Source of the DNA: Nephromyces sp. MM_2019
Taxonomy: Eukaryota > Apicomplexa > Aconoidasida > Nephromycida
DNA length: 64,000 bases
Assembly: GCA_015657535.1 (NCBI GenBank)
Contig: JADHZB010000712.1
Location: 36,831 to 100,830, forward strand
Reading direction: 5' to 3'
Shown here: piece after piece, positions 12,501 through 25,122 of the stretch
How positions within the stretch are numbered: the stretch's first letter is position 1
How the letters are laid out: every line of letters begins with the position of its first letter
Made by a program: the position numbers and the translations under genes
The notes under the pieces: model-generated
What the model was told of the DNA's origin: nothing
What the model saw: only the letters and a program-made list of their open reading frames with translations
Databases searched by the model: none

Positions 12501-15500
12501 TTATCAAGTACACGAATCCAACACACAGAAATGAGGCTGGCATGCAAACAAAACCAACACACTTATTAACGCAAACACACATGAGTTCAAAACATAAACA
12601 AGTTTAAGACACATGAATCCAATATATGCAGACACACAATACACCCAACACATCCAATACACCTAATAGACACACCCAATCCAAACACTCAATACATACA
12701 CCCAATACATACACCCAATCCAAACACCCAATCCACATACCCAATACAAACACTTACGCTTTCTTAAACTTCGTCACCTTAATTGGTGCAGCTGCAGGCT
12801 CCATGCTCCCTGACCCTACACCATCTTCACGCCCAGGAATAGGTTTCTGAGGCCTGCCCTTGAAGAATCCGCTTAAAGCAGTGGATTTTTTCGCAGATTC
12901 ATCTATAGTGTTTCTCCACCTACTGGCTGTCATTTTACTATCAATTGGCTCCATAGAGCTGGATGATGTAAGGCTATCTACCGGCTTCCTTAAGAGTGAA
13001 ACTGCATCAGAGGCAGCAGCACTAGAAACCGGCTGACGAGTACTTCTCCAGCTTTCATCAGCAACTTCACTACGAGCACTCGCATTTTGTGAGCTCTTTG
13101 AAAAAGTTGAAAAAGCTAAATTGCTGCCAAGACGATCCTGTGAAAGCTGACTGAGAGGAGTAGATCCCTGCTGACCCAACTGCGTAGAATTATAGGCTGA
13201 AACTGGAGAACTCAAGCTGAAGGAAGCACTGAGATTCATATTCATGCGACTGCTCGATATACTGGAGTTTATGAGGCTCATAAAGTTTTTATTCTGCTGA
13301 TCAACAGACATAAAGGAGGATGGATTGCTTTCTCCAAAGTAGAAGCCTCTCTCAGTAGAAGTGAAGTTTCGTGCAACAGCCGATGAAGCTGCAGATGTGT
13401 GCAAAGATCGATCGTATCCTCTTCTTCTCATATATGAAGATGCAGCTCCTCCTGATGGAGTCATGATGAAGTGAAGAACTGCGCTGCTAGGCATCTTCAA
13501 GGCTGCATTGATAATCACTGGATCAAGCAACAGCTCACGTGTGTAGATACGTGAAGCAGGTGGAATAAAAGTAGGCTTTGAGGCAGCTTCTACTCCATCA
13601 GGAGGTGGACTGCCGTCAAAATCTGTAGAGGAAATGTTCGAGGGAGGGAGGTTGTTAGTCGAGATGTGTTAGAATGGGGGAGCGTGAGAGAGAGGAGTGA
13701 TCTACAGTAGAAAGGAGAACCGAGAGAGAGAGAGATTAGACGAGCACAGAGCCATAAAAGCAAACGAGGACAGGAACACAGGAGGGTAGGTCACACACAG
13801 GAAGGTCCAGTCACACAAAGGTGGGAAAAGTCTCACACATGAAGCATAAATCACCCAGACATAACGCTAAAATAACACAAATTCACACAAACATAGAGCA
13901 ATTATTCTGCATAAGCGAAAGTCAAACTTCACAGGAGAAGCAATCTTCAGACTTATTTACCTGACGAACGCGAGACGACATCCATTCCTTTCAAAACTTC
14001 AGCTGCTTCGTCGTTTACCTGCCAGATGAACATCATATACCACACATTTAAGAAGCAGCACGATTCACACACACATGGAATGCAGGTATCAATGTTACTT
14101 TACAAGCTTAATCGATCATAAAATGGCAGAGTATATGAAATACACAAGCCGAAAAGCATATATATACGCAAGGACAGAGCCACACATACAAATAAGCACA
14201 AAGCCACAGAATCACAAAGTCAGAAACATATGCACCACGCCACACAAACACACAAGCACAAACTCCCCCACACACATAAACGCACACCTACACGCACGCA
14301 GCAGCTGCAACCCAAGATACAACACCAAATCACAATACAAAAGTCACACAATATCACAAACACAAAACCAGCCCACGCCCCAACCTCTGCATTATCAGAT
14401 GATGTTCGACCATCTACGACATCCTCATCTTCTTCCTCCAACGCCATATCTTCTGCTTTTGGCAAAATATCCTTATCGCCAGGCACAGCGCCTATCTTCT
14501 CCACGCATTTATCAACTTCCTGCTTCTTCAAATCATCCGTAATTTCATCATTAACAGCAGCAGCTTCGTCAGCTTGAAGATTGGAAAACGGCTCAGAGGC
14601 TGCAGAATGCTCTGAAAAATTGTTAAGAGTATTGAAAAAAGCTATGTCAGAGATGCTCTCACTTTTAGTTGAAACGAAGAGATGATACCAAGATTTTTAT
14701 ACAATATAATATAAAAAAAAGCTATATAAGGCAGACAATAGAAAGGCGTGAAAAGCTAGAAAAAAACAAAAAAAGCTGCGAACAGCACTCAAAAAGAGGA
14801 AAATGGAGTGGATAGGGGAATGCAGAAAAAGAGTATACAAATTGCAGGAAGTAGACGTAGCAACGTTTAGCTTCAACAAGCAATAGCACTAAAGAAAGTC
14901 ACGTACACAGGGCTAAGCTGCATGCTTCGAAATCAGTAACACCCAACACATAAAGATAAGGTATTATGTTGAAGGGTAGCAACCGAACTCACAACACACA
15001 GAAATACTTTATCTTGCCGAAAACCAACTAACCTAAACAATAAACAGATAAACTGTCAACGAGAAAAACAGCCATCGTAAACCAGCTACACACACAGATT
15101 AGCTATCAATGTAAAAATTATTCATACAAAAGAAAACAGATAAGGTATCAACCTGAAAACTACTCATCCTACAAACACACTAGCATGCAGTACTCCTCTC
15201 CAGCCCTCCAAAAGCTTACCTTGTTGCATAGTCTCAGCAGATTGACTTGAAAGCAAAGCAGTTGTACCTTCAGCAGAGTAATTCCCACCTGAAGATGCTT
15301 GCAAGCTATCAGCTTCACCAGATACCACCATATCCAGACTTTTAGAGTCAGTTAACCAAGAGCCTTCAAAGTCATCCTTGCCTTCAGAAGGCTCCATATC
15401 AAGCGTAGGCGAAGTAGCACTAGCCTCTACCTTAGGATGCTCGTCAGCAGAAGAAAGTGTAACGGCATCTTCACTCTTCATCGCAGTAGCAGAAGCTGTA

Positions 15501-18500
15501 GGAGTAGGTCTCTGACCCAATTCATCCTTTGAAGAATATACGACAGAAGAACACACATCATTCTGAGAGCTCGAAGATGCAGCAGAACTCACATTCAATG
15601 AGGTGGACAAAGTCTGAGATGATGTTTCCATGGAACTAGAGGTTTCAGTACCTAAAGAAGCTAGACATTCGCCACTTGTAGCAGCTGAAGATGCTGTTAA
15701 ACTACTAGAATGAGAGTCTCCCACAGTATCAGTCGCTGAAACCTGTTCGCCTACTTCATTTAGCTGTGCAGCATCCATCTTCATAAAAGTAGTCTTCTCT
15801 TTAGATTCTGAAGCATCCTTAACAATGGCTGAACTAGGAAGGCTATCGTTGACTTTCACCTCAGGAACAGGAGGGTCCTTCAATACATTTGCACCAACTT
15901 GAGGAGAACTCGTGCTTGGAGCTGCGGCCTCAGTGTGTGCGTGCTCAAATTCTCTGCTGATGCTATCGTTTAGCTCTTCTCTGAAAGACCCACTCTTCGA
16001 CAAGGTGTTGGTAGCTATAGAGCCCCCTGCAGACCCTTTTCTTCGCCCAAGCGTACCTTGAAGACCCATATGGCGATGTTCAGCAACAGACACCTTTCCG
16101 TTCAACTCGCTGCCTCCACTACCCAACGGTTTCCTCGCCGCGGAAGGTGGAGCAGCTCCTGATGTAGCAGTCGCACCGGGAATAGTAGTACTTTCCCTTG
16201 CAGCAGCCATTTTTTTCAGCATCCTAGGAACAAAAACACTCTTATTCTCGGTTTTTGCAGAAGCCTGAGACGAAGAGGTAACTTTTTCAACCTTTACTGG
16301 AGATATCCCAGAGGGTTCTTTAGGAGTAGATAAATCGCTAGCCTTTGTAGTTTGAGTAGCTTTCTTGAGGGAGGTATCTTCTTCAATATAATTGCTGATG
16401 CCAGTTCCTTCAGTACGTGTATGAAAATTCGTAGACTCTGAAGCTTTAGAGCTTTTCACGCCTTTTGAAGGCACATTCGAGTGTAAAGACTGCTCTTGAG
16501 TTTCCTTTAAGATCTCTCTCTGCTCATCCTTCTGGGCCACATCATTCACCTGCTCCACACCCACATGAACAGCATTGGCAGCATCCTTTGCGCGCGTATT
16601 TTTGGCTTCTGAATCGACACAAGCATCCTTCGTTTGACGCTGCTGCATTTCATCAGAGTTTGAAGCCATCAAATCTACTGCAACAGCTGAGCTTGATTCC
16701 CCAACAGAAGCTTTAGCTCCTGCTGTAACGTGATCAGAAACAAGAGCACTGGAAGCAGCTTCTGCAGTCTCTACCCGCTTTAAAGGTTCTTTAACCTTTT
16801 CTCCTTTAATCAAACTCGTAGGATTCATGAAGCTAGCCATCAAAGATTCATTGTCTTCCAAAATTGGCGTTGAAGAAGGAACACCATTAACATCTGCTTC
16901 CAGCTGTCCATTATAAGCATCTGCATGAAGATAGTCAAAACGCGAATGTGGAGCTTTAAAGGTAGATATCACAGTCTTGGTATCATTAGCTAGAGTATTC
17001 GCAACAGCCTCTTTGCTGCAAGCTATAAACTCACCATCGTGTGGTGCTCCTGAAGATATTGCTGAGAAGTTCACAACGTGCTTGAGATCATCATACAGAT
17101 AAGTGCCTTGAACTAGCTTAGCACCATGAGATTCTCCAACGACTCCAAAGGATATGTCAGAGTGTGAAGCGAGCATCTTCTCGATGCCATTATTTCCCAC
17201 AGCAGGGCCACACACTAGGCTTAGGCTACTGCTACTATGCTGTGGCATTATAACAGGCACAGCTGCACCGTTTCCACGCGCAAAACCATTCTCAACGCCT
17301 ACTTTCACACCCTCTAGCGAGCCTGGCAACGACGTGGGGATGGTATGATCAGTTGAAGAGCTGCCGGAAGAAGTGATTGGATGCTGTAGAGAAGTAGTAC
17401 CAGAAGTGACGATACTATGAGCAACAGCTGTAAGAGCTACAGACTGTAGGCCAGGTGAGGACTTTACAGTAGCAGATGGAGCTCCAAACTGCTTCCTCAA
17501 CCCTCCACCTCTGCCAAAGGGCTTCATCATCGATTTCTTAGGAGCAAGACCCCTAAAAGGAGCAGTAGCTGGAGCCGCTGAAGCAGCCTGAGCACCTACA
17601 AAGGCATCATTAATGCTGCGAACCGGACTATCAGGTGTGTGTTTTTCGCTGGAAGCTCCAGATTCTGTGGGAGAAGATCCTGCATTCACAACTTCAGGTG
17701 ATGCTTCAGTACTGGCATCACCAGCAGTCGCAGGCGTTCCAGGGAGGCTAGTATCGCCTGATACAAGCTGCTTTGCAGGTTGATCAGCTGTGTGTCGATA
17801 AGCTGATGCAGCATCTGACAAGAGATGACCACTTTCTTCGGAGAGCATCGAAGGGAAGCGAGTTGATTGATCACAAGACTGAGAATCATCAGCCTTTCTT
17901 CTCTCACACCATCCAGCACTCGCTGTGGCATCCTGCGATGCACTCACCGCTCTTGAAGCACCACCACTACCTTGTGAAGAAATCATGTGTGCGCCCGATT
18001 CTTCTGGAATAACTGAACTTTTACCTTTTAGAGCTTCGGAAGAAGATGATATTGAAGCCTCTGCCGAGTAAGCAAAACCCTTCCTTCCACCGTTTCTCGA
18101 CCAAACAGAGTTGGTGATTGGACGCCGTCTTTCTACCGTCACCGAAGGTGCTAAAGGAGGAGAGTTGCTGAGGGAATTACTATCAGCTTCTTCGGAAGAA
18201 TCGCCTCCAAATCGAGCTCCAGTAGCTCGATTTGATGTAGAATCAACGGCAACATAAGGATCAGTTAATACATTCAGGTAAGGGGCTGAGTCCTTCGAGC
18301 CATCACGGCGTGCCATATGCTGTGTGCGAGCTCCTCCACTGAAAGGAGCAGCATCACGCTCATTCGAGAAGGCATGATTACCGCCTCTGGGCAACGAATG
18401 AGCGTTTGAGAGCGAGCCACCTGAAGAGCCAACCCCACCTCTGCTCTTGAAAGCCTCTTTACCCTTTGGCATAGAGGACGTATCTTCAGAGCCTTGCTTC

Positions 18501-21500
18501 CCAGCAGATCGAGAAGTTGAGCCACTTCGAGTAGCCACTAGACCTCTCTTATTGGAGAGATCTTCACGTCGGACACCTTGGGAATGATCTAGATTTTTCA
18601 AGAGGGCGGAATTGTTGCCAACATTACTACCACCACTTTTATCAACGGTAAAACTAGTAGCTAGCCGACCATTAGAGCCTACAACTCCCTCTGGAGAGCC
18701 TTTCCTATCATTTTTCTTGCCATCCTTGGTAGAGCCTGCTGAAAGCTTCCCAGAAGTGCTAACCCCACGAGAAGGTCCTCCATTCCGAAGCGACTCCCCA
18801 GCATATCCATCATTTGCCGATACAGCATTACCCCCTTGATTCTCAGTATCCTTTGCTGCGGCTCCGCTATAACCTCTGCTACCACCAACTGCTTCATTCT
18901 CTGCTTCAAAAGACGATCCACGACTTTGTAAGGGATCCTCAATGGAGGAAAAAAAAGACTGGTTTCTCGGTGAGCGAGCTCTACTATGCTTAGATCCCAT
19001 ACGACTACCTTCAGCGTATGAATCACGCTTAAAACCTTCTCTTGAAGCTGCACCAAACTTTCCTGCCAAAGCTCCACCACCCTTTGTGAGAGACGAAGGA
19101 TGTGGCTCTCCAGAACCCAACACACCATCATGCTTGCTAGTCTGCTGGATGTGCTGAGAGTCTGAGCCCCTTACACCTTGTGAAGCATCCTCCGAATGCG
19201 AAGAAACCTCGTTGCTTCCAGATGCTGTGTGAGTTGTAGCAGCAGTCTCACTAGTTCTGTGGCTCTGATGCTTTTCTGCGGTCGCTGTATGAGTCGATGT
19301 GCCCGTCAAGGAATCCGCTCCAAACCTCTTTCCACCATTGGAGCTACCCTTAAAGCTACCACCACTAAAGGAGCCAGTAGAGCTTCCTGCCGTCTTTCTA
19401 GCGCCTACTTTTCGGTGGTGCGTGTTCAAGTCGGTACGTGCATTACTATCAGCACGCACACCGCCTATCTGGTGAGCGGAATAGCCAAAAGAAGGTATAA
19501 CTTCCCCAGTAGTTGCAGGGTATTGCTGAAGCGCTGAAGAACCCACCTTTCCGTCGTGAGCGGAGAAAGTATTCAACCCTCCCTCAAATTTGCTTCCCTT
19601 CGCAGCCACAGCGGTAGAAAATACTACTCCAGGAGCGGGATTTGAAGATAAGTTTGCACCAGGCAGAGACATCAAAGAGGCATTATCATTAGGCCCATAA
19701 CCAACTACAACAGTATGAGGATGTCTTCCTCTCATTTGCATCGACTTGTCCATCATAGCACCACCCATAAGATGCCCCATACTGTTCCCTGCATCAAACC
19801 CATAGGGTGCACTACCTGCAGAGTTGCCCACTCCAATACTGTAATCGTACCCAACCTCAAATCCACCAGCATTATCAAACTCAGGCCTCTGTGAGGAAGT
19901 TATACTGTGCGGGACTTGACCGAGAAACTGCATACCAGAGGGAACAAAAGCTTGAGCGTCTAGGGATAGCTTCGATACGAAGCCATCCTTACTTTGTATA
20001 GAGCTAGAATCACTTTTTTGTTTAATAGCAGAGGCACTACCAGTAGCAGAAGAACTCTCCTCCTTACTAGCTGCCGATATGCCGTTCGTCTCTTCGCACA
20101 CATCATCACTCGATCTCTCTGTTGCAGTGAAGCTGGTAGATCTATTCGCGTTGCTGCTGTCTTTTTTATGGGTTTCTTCAGCGTTCTGAAACCGCCAATA
20201 CTTGGAGTCCTCCAGGCGATTCTCACCAGCTGCAGGCTGCCCAGCTGTGGAGACAAGTGTAGAATGCTGAGCATCATCAGCCGCAGCACTGGCAAAAAAC
20301 GCCGGAGAAACATCTTCAGGAGAAGCACTAATCCCAATATTTCGCAGATTCTGCTTTGTAGCTCCTCCATCCACAAGATCTGGAGGAGTCAAAGATGAGG
20401 TGAGATTCTGAGCAGCATCTGCTTGCTCTGATGAAGATGGTGATGGAAACACCATGAGTTGGGAACTGGTAGAAAACTCAGCAGCAGATGCAGACAATAC
20501 AGTATTTCCTGCTCTTGAACTTTCAGCTTGACGCAGAGAACTCACTTCTGGCAGCACAACAGAAGCTGAAGAAACTAATGACGTTGCAACACCACCAACT
20601 GGAGGAGCTATGATCAAAGGATTCGTCCCGGGACTGCCACTAATCACACCATACACTGGAGGCAAGTCTTCAACAGACGCAGTAACGCCTACATCCACAC
20701 CTGCTGGGTTAATAACACCTGGCATACCCCCTGTAGTCATTGGATGTGGCAGCGAAACCAGCCCATTCGCATCAATGAGAGGGGCTCCGGCAATCATACA
20801 ATTCTCACCGTGAATAAACGAGCTTTGTTCCCCTCCAGAAGCGCGTCTGATATCATTAGCTAAGCCACCAGCAGAAGCCATAGACAAGGAAGAAGCAGAT
20901 GTATGATCTACAATTAATCCAGGAGAACCTGCAGCACCCATTGGGAAAACTACACCTCCAGCAGCAGTGGAAGGATGTACCATACCTCCTGTAGCTGGTA
21001 AAGCTGCATTGCCAGCCGCATCAACGAGCTGCGGATGCATCTGTTGAGGAGCCGCTATCTTGGTATTAGCTGAAGGAACGGCGGTTAACGAAGGATTCGT
21101 ACCCATTCCTACGCTTCCACCAACACACGGAACCCCATCATCCCGTTGGGCATACAGCACATCATCTCCCTGTGGCTGGTGCTGAAGCAGCAGCTCATTA
21201 CCAGCTCCAAAGCTTCCAAAACACAGGGGAAACGATTGATGAGGATATTGTGGTGGCATCATATTGTAGGCCAAACCACCACCAGAGGAATTAATGTGTG
21301 TGGGAAATATCTCCTGGGAAGAAAGCTGAGAAATCGATGAAAAATTGGGAGCCATTGTCGAGGGTGCTGATCTAGCAGCCTCTTCATCTACATCTCCAGC
21401 GTAAGGATGTTCCGATCCAGGATGAGTCATCATATCAGCACACGCACCAATATCTCCTCCACTTGAAGATGCATCGTATGGGTAGCTTGGGGGCAACACA

Positions 21501-24500
21501 CTACTGCTGGCAGCATTCTGCTGCGAAGCTAACTGAGAGACGAAAACTTTCCCCCCCTTGGGAACTCCATCCTGCTGCAATGGGAGAGTGTGCAACATAC
21601 CCATCGATGGCGCGTGCAGTCCTCCCCCTTGAAGATGGCCAGAGTTACTACCTACGTGTTGATAGCTACCGGCATTAGTGGCTCCAGTATGCCCCATATA
21701 AGCAGCTGCATAAGACTGAAAGTAAGCGTTTGAGTGACTTCCAGACATGGTGCCTCTAGAGGAAGGTATAGAAACAACTCCAAGATATGTGTGCGACGAA
21801 GTCGAAGCAGAAGGGTAGTGTCTCGAGCCACTACCACTTTGTGAAGAGTCGTTTTGCGCGTTGTTACTCCTGCCGTGATGCTGCTGAGACTGCTGCTGGT
21901 GATGATGCCCACCACCAGAGTTGCTATAGTGCATGTTATGATGCTGCTGATGATAGTTGCTGTGGCCACCACTGTTGTTATTGGAATGTCTGCTGCCTGA
22001 AGATCGAGAGTTCCGAGGAAACCCTCCACCAGAAGATGATATGCCATGATAATGCTGCTGATGATGTAAAGAGTCATGCCCACTCCCTCCAACTCCTCGA
22101 TGAGAGGCCGTGTGTTGCCCAGAATGATGAGAATTGCGTGGAGGGCGTGAAGATGATGAAGAAGAACCTCCTCCACTCCTGTGATGAATGATGCTGCCGC
22201 TCCCACTGTTGTGGTAGTTGGAGCTGCTGCTGGGGGGGAGGTTTGCAGTAAGGCTATTACTGCCAGATCCACCAGATGCCAAAGGCTGATTCCCAGCGTT
22301 TGAATGGCTTCCAGCACCACCATGATGTGGTTGGTTGTATTGATGGCTATTGTGGTGTGCGATGGGAGACCCACCTGAAACAGCTCCATTGTTGCTACTC
22401 CCAGTAACAGCACCTCCGCCTGTGACATCAGACGAAAGGCCGTTGCTCAACCCATTATTCGCCTGAACTTGAACTAATGAAGCAGTCGAATTACTACCCA
22501 AAACCCCACCACTTGAAGAGGAATAAGGGTTGGAAACTGCAGCGCTAGAGCTCGCCACTAAGGTAGCATTTTCGCTGCTCTCTCCAACGGCAGTACGAGT
22601 GGTGGCCTTGCCACACGCTGTAGCGGCACCATCGCTCACCTGGGCATCTGCCTTTGAACTGCTACCAGAAGCGGTGCTACTTACATTAATCTCAGTATGC
22701 ATGCCACCTGCAGAGAGAGTAGGGAGTTCACCTAACGACGTGTGTAGGCTTCGAGCTACTCGCTGAGGTGATGCCGACGTCGTCCCGCTGGCTGCATTCC
22801 CACCTGCAACACTACCAGCTTGTGAAGCTTCATTATTTGGATACTGAGCTTTTCCAGAGGCATTATGAGCATGGTGTGTCCCCAGTGCGTGTGAATGAGT
22901 GTAGTTACTGCTGCTATTGCTGCTGTTGTTGACATAATGGTAACTATGATGACCATGATGATTACTATGATTGGTATTGCTGTTGCTGCTACCGCTGTTG
23001 CTGTTGCTGTTGTGATGATGGTGGTGATAGTGATGATGGCCACTTAGTCCGCTGGGTGGGTAGTGCATCAGGTGTGTGTGCGAACCCCCATGAAAGCTAC
23101 CGTATCGAGAACGCCCCCCCCCTATTCCACTATCACTAGTATGATTAGCTGATATAAATGAGCTGTTTCCGTAGGTGTTAATGCCGCCAATCCCATGCAC
23201 AAGCGAGTTCCCACCAACTGTAGTATTAGCGATGCCATTACTGGTGTGTAGACTTCCGTTGGGTAAGCCAGCTCCCCCCATCATACCCGGTCCCCCTCCC
23301 CCAGCAATAGGAGGAGTATTAACGTAAGGAGTAACAGCTGGAGAACCACCACCATTCGTAACAAGAGGGAGTAGCGGAGACGAGTAGTTGCTGCTGCTAC
23401 TTATATTAGTAAATCCACCACTAATAGAGGGGCGAGGAGCAGCGAAACCCCCTGATGATGTAAAGGGAGGGATGTGCCCACCTTCTCCCGCTACCCCCCA
23501 GGTAGCTGGAAGAGAGCCATAAGGAGTGTGGAAGGCAGCAGCTGCACCAGCACCACCATTGTGGGGAGCGCTATTACCCCCTCCTATACTAGGAGGCTGT
23601 TGAGTATCCTGATGATCCCCTCCTCCAGGAGGGGCTGGTAAACGAAGCCCTGGTGATATAACAGAAGCACCAACATGCTGAGAGATGTCCGGCATACCAA
23701 GCATTCCACCACCCTGGGGAAATGGCATATACATATGATGAGGACTAGTAGCATGGCCAGGAGCAGTAGCACCATAGCTAGCCATCATTGGGATGTTCGC
23801 ATACCCAAACTCGACACCCTGATGATCTGCATTATGAGCTATCCCGGAATAGTCAACTTCAGCAGATGGGAAGAGGAAGAGTCCTTGAGGCACAAAGTCC
23901 TCCGCATCTAGATTCTGAGAGGGAGGGGTCGTGATGTGTGTGTGAGGGAGTGGATGGAGGGGGATAGGTGGGAGTGCGAATGTGTGCGTGAGAGTGCGAG
24001 TGTGAGGGAGCGGAAATGTGTGAGGGAGCGGCATTTAGTATGCGAGATGGTTGGACTGTGTATCTGAGATAGCGGGATTGTGCGTCTGAGATAGTAGGAT
24101 CGTATGTAACGGAGCGCGAAAGTGTATGTTCCAGAAAGGGTGAGAGTGGGCGAGCTAATTCGCATGACAAAGAGTAAGAGTACGTGTGTGACAAAAAAGA
24201 GTGCGAATGTGCATAACATCGAGGAATGATATAACAGCCAGAAAGCACCTACGCTACACAGTGTGCGAGTAAATCAGTCAGCAGTACAAGAGAAACGGCA
24301 AGACAAACATATAGTACTATTTCCACACAAAAACACAGTATTAAAGCATAAAAAGCAGCAAATAAAACAGGACTAGAGGTACAAAAAAAGACTAGAAAGC
24401 TCAGAAGGATAAGGGAATGATTGCTATATTGAATAGATGATAAAGTTCAAAAGGAAGCAAAAACCAGCAATTTTGACGCTTAAAAAAAACTTTGAAGCAC

Positions 24501-25122
24501 AGTATTGATTACAGAATTGACAAGCAATACAGCAAAAAACACTTGTTCAGGCCTGAGGTTATCAAAGAAACCGATGAAAAGCAGGGGAATTTCACTGATC
24601 TATGCTCGCTAAATGCTAGGAGTTATCGCGTATAGAAGCTGAGAATGCTTTAACTGCTGAGCATAAATAGATGGAAAACAGCATCAATTCCTTAGTAATA
24701 ACGTGATAATAACATACCACAGCTCTCATTCAAGGGGGGAAGAAAAAGTAGACGTACTATTCTAGCCTAGACATACCACGAGAAAGTAGCCACAATCCTC
24801 AGCCATTGGCATAAAACAGGAGAAACAATTTCTTCATCATCTTGTTACTGATTGTTTTCTTGACTATGCACTTCATCTTCTTGTTCTTCATCATTTATTT
24901 CATCTTCTTCACTACGTATCTTATTATCATCTTCTAATTCATCATTCATTTCATTTTCTTCTTCAGCTTATACACCCAAAATAAGTGTGCTAGCAAAAAG
25001 ACACTAAAAAAATCGCCACAATACTCTACCCAAACACTCACCCAGTGTGTTGAAGACTGCATCTCATTGATCACATTATCCGAGGCTGTGGCAGCGGAAT
25101 TACTCTGCTTTGTTTTCTCCAT
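5245..25122 (-). CDS. eIF4G: eIF4G-type translation initiation scaffold, 18 exons, about 3,850 aa
   Basis: Scaffold of the cap-binding complex in the cytoplasm: it bridges eIF4E, eIF4A and poly(A)-binding protein to recruit the small ribosomal subunit. Exons on the minus strand: 25122-25042, 23914-15220, 14611-14385, 14018-13961, 13622-12758, 12358-12178, 11143-11076, 10611-10290, 9742-9647, 9472-9338, 8643-8513, 7595-7395, 6856-6817, 6521-6450, 6373-6346, 5997-5884, 5634-5501, 5356-5245. Reading phase agrees at every junction except 6817/6521. Order of parts: PAM2-like motif (residue ~28), long low-complexity region, second PAM2-like motif (~1343), eIF4E site (~3047), MIF4G (~3309-3576), divergent MA3 (~3735 to end). 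The ATG at 25122 has A at -3 and G at +4; an acceptor-like site just upstream (25143) suggests a 5' leader intron, so a longer N-terminus is possible. The protein is more than twice the usual eIF4G length. The identity is firm; the first exon and exons 13-15 are least certain. Confidence 0.88.
7696..8185. repeat. 67-bp minisatellite in intron 11 of eIF4G
   Basis: A 67-bp unit starting CGGTAGATTGAACTTTAAAC is tandemly repeated with starts at 7696, 7897, 7964, 8031, 8098 and 8165 (the last is partial). Visible units are nearly identical, differing at one position before each CGG. Each contains a 9-bp inverted repeat, ATTAGTATA-ata-TATACTAAT. The hidden part between 7763 and 7896 has room for exactly two further units. 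Confidence 0.95.
7762..7896. other. Assembly gap (135 N)
   Basis: A run of N interrupts the minisatellite. The flanking repeat starts at 7696 and 7897 are 201 bp apart, exactly three units, so the gap length is consistent with two unresolved copies plus one base. It lies inside an intron and does not affect the eIF4G coding frame. Confidence 0.97.
9338..12358 (-). other. MIF4G domain (five exons) of eIF4G
   Basis: Exons 6-10 encode a HEAT-type MIF4G domain, residues about 3309-3576. Diagnostic segments are LLLNKLTIERFEYL, then LVFEKAATQHHFVE joined to MYAKLC, then KMNGVMLLVSELLKVKLL, and at the end RTRCLLK joined to NVFDDYGNHWAK and QGPRTLKEI. These line up with LNKLTPQ.F, LIFEKA...F...YA..C, LGNIKFIGELFKLKML and R.RFML.DV.DLR...W...QGPKTI.QI in human eIF4G. 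The family binds eIF4A and RNA through this fold. Confidence 0.9.
10617..10640. repeat. (CA)n microsatellite at a 3' splice site
   Basis: About ten CA/TG dinucleotides lie immediately upstream, in the transcript sense, of the acceptor of eIF4G exon 8 (TGTTTACAG at 10612). On the sense strand this is a UG repeat where a polypyrimidine tract would normally lie. Confidence 0.85.
12620..12757. repeat. Degenerate CCCAAT(C/A)CA tandem repeat in intron 5
   Basis: Imperfect units containing ACACCCAATCCAA or ACACCCAATACAT follow one another up to the 5' splice site of intron 5 of eIF4G. On the transcript strand they read TTGGGTGT repeats that begin just after the GTAAGT donor. Confidence 0.7.
13525..13545 (-). 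other. eIF4E-binding motif YTRELLL
   Basis: YTRELLL matches the canonical eIF4E-binding pattern Y-x-x-x-x-L-hydrophobic exactly, followed by Asp-Pro. It lies about 260 residues before the MIF4G domain, in the same order as in animal and plant eIF4G. Known family behaviour is docking on the dorsal face of eIF4E. Confidence 0.85.
19940..19969 (-). other. PAM2-like motif 2 (LSLDAQAFVP)
   Basis: At about residue 1343 the sequence LSLDAQAFVP fits the whole PAM2 pattern: Leu at position 1, Ala at 5, Phe at 8 and Pro at 10, followed by a small residue. It is preceded by Ser-Lys, common before PAM2 motifs, and sits in disordered low-complexity sequence. This is the stronger of the two candidates because it does not depend on a splice junction. 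Confidence 0.7.
23888..23914 (-). other. PAM2-like motif 1 (PABP MLLE-binding type)
   Basis: The first residues of exon 2 read NLDAEDFVP, matching positions 2-10 of the PAM2 pattern L-x-x-x-A-x-x-F-x-P found in Paip2, ataxin-2 and eRF3, which bind the MLLE domain of poly(A)-binding protein. The usual first hydrophobic position would be supplied by the last codon of exon 1, which is Trp in the model given here. The key Ala, Phe and Pro are all present. Binding is inferred from the motif only. Confidence 0.6.

Larger units (their letters stand above)
15220..23914 (-). other. 8.7-kb internal exon of eIF4G: low-complexity region
   Basis: One uninterrupted exon encodes about 2,900 residues dominated by Ser, Gly, Ala, Asn, Thr and His. 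The stretch around 22760-23100 is a run of His, Asn and Ser. Near 16900-19400 the sequence becomes charged, with RG- and KG-type patches, and the last third is acidic and Ser/Thr-rich. No folded domain is visible apart from the two PAM2-like motifs. Composition of this kind is typical of disordered, condensate-prone regions; that role is inference. The exon starts after a ctctcag acceptor in frame 0 and ends at AAG|GTAAG in phase 1, and the next exon (14611) restores the frame. Confidence 0.85.

Noticed and set aside
21652..22428. 258-codon and similar frames on both strands inside the 8.7-kb eIF4G exon
   Set aside because: Shadow frames of Ser/Gly/His-rich coding sequence, with biased composition and no domain.
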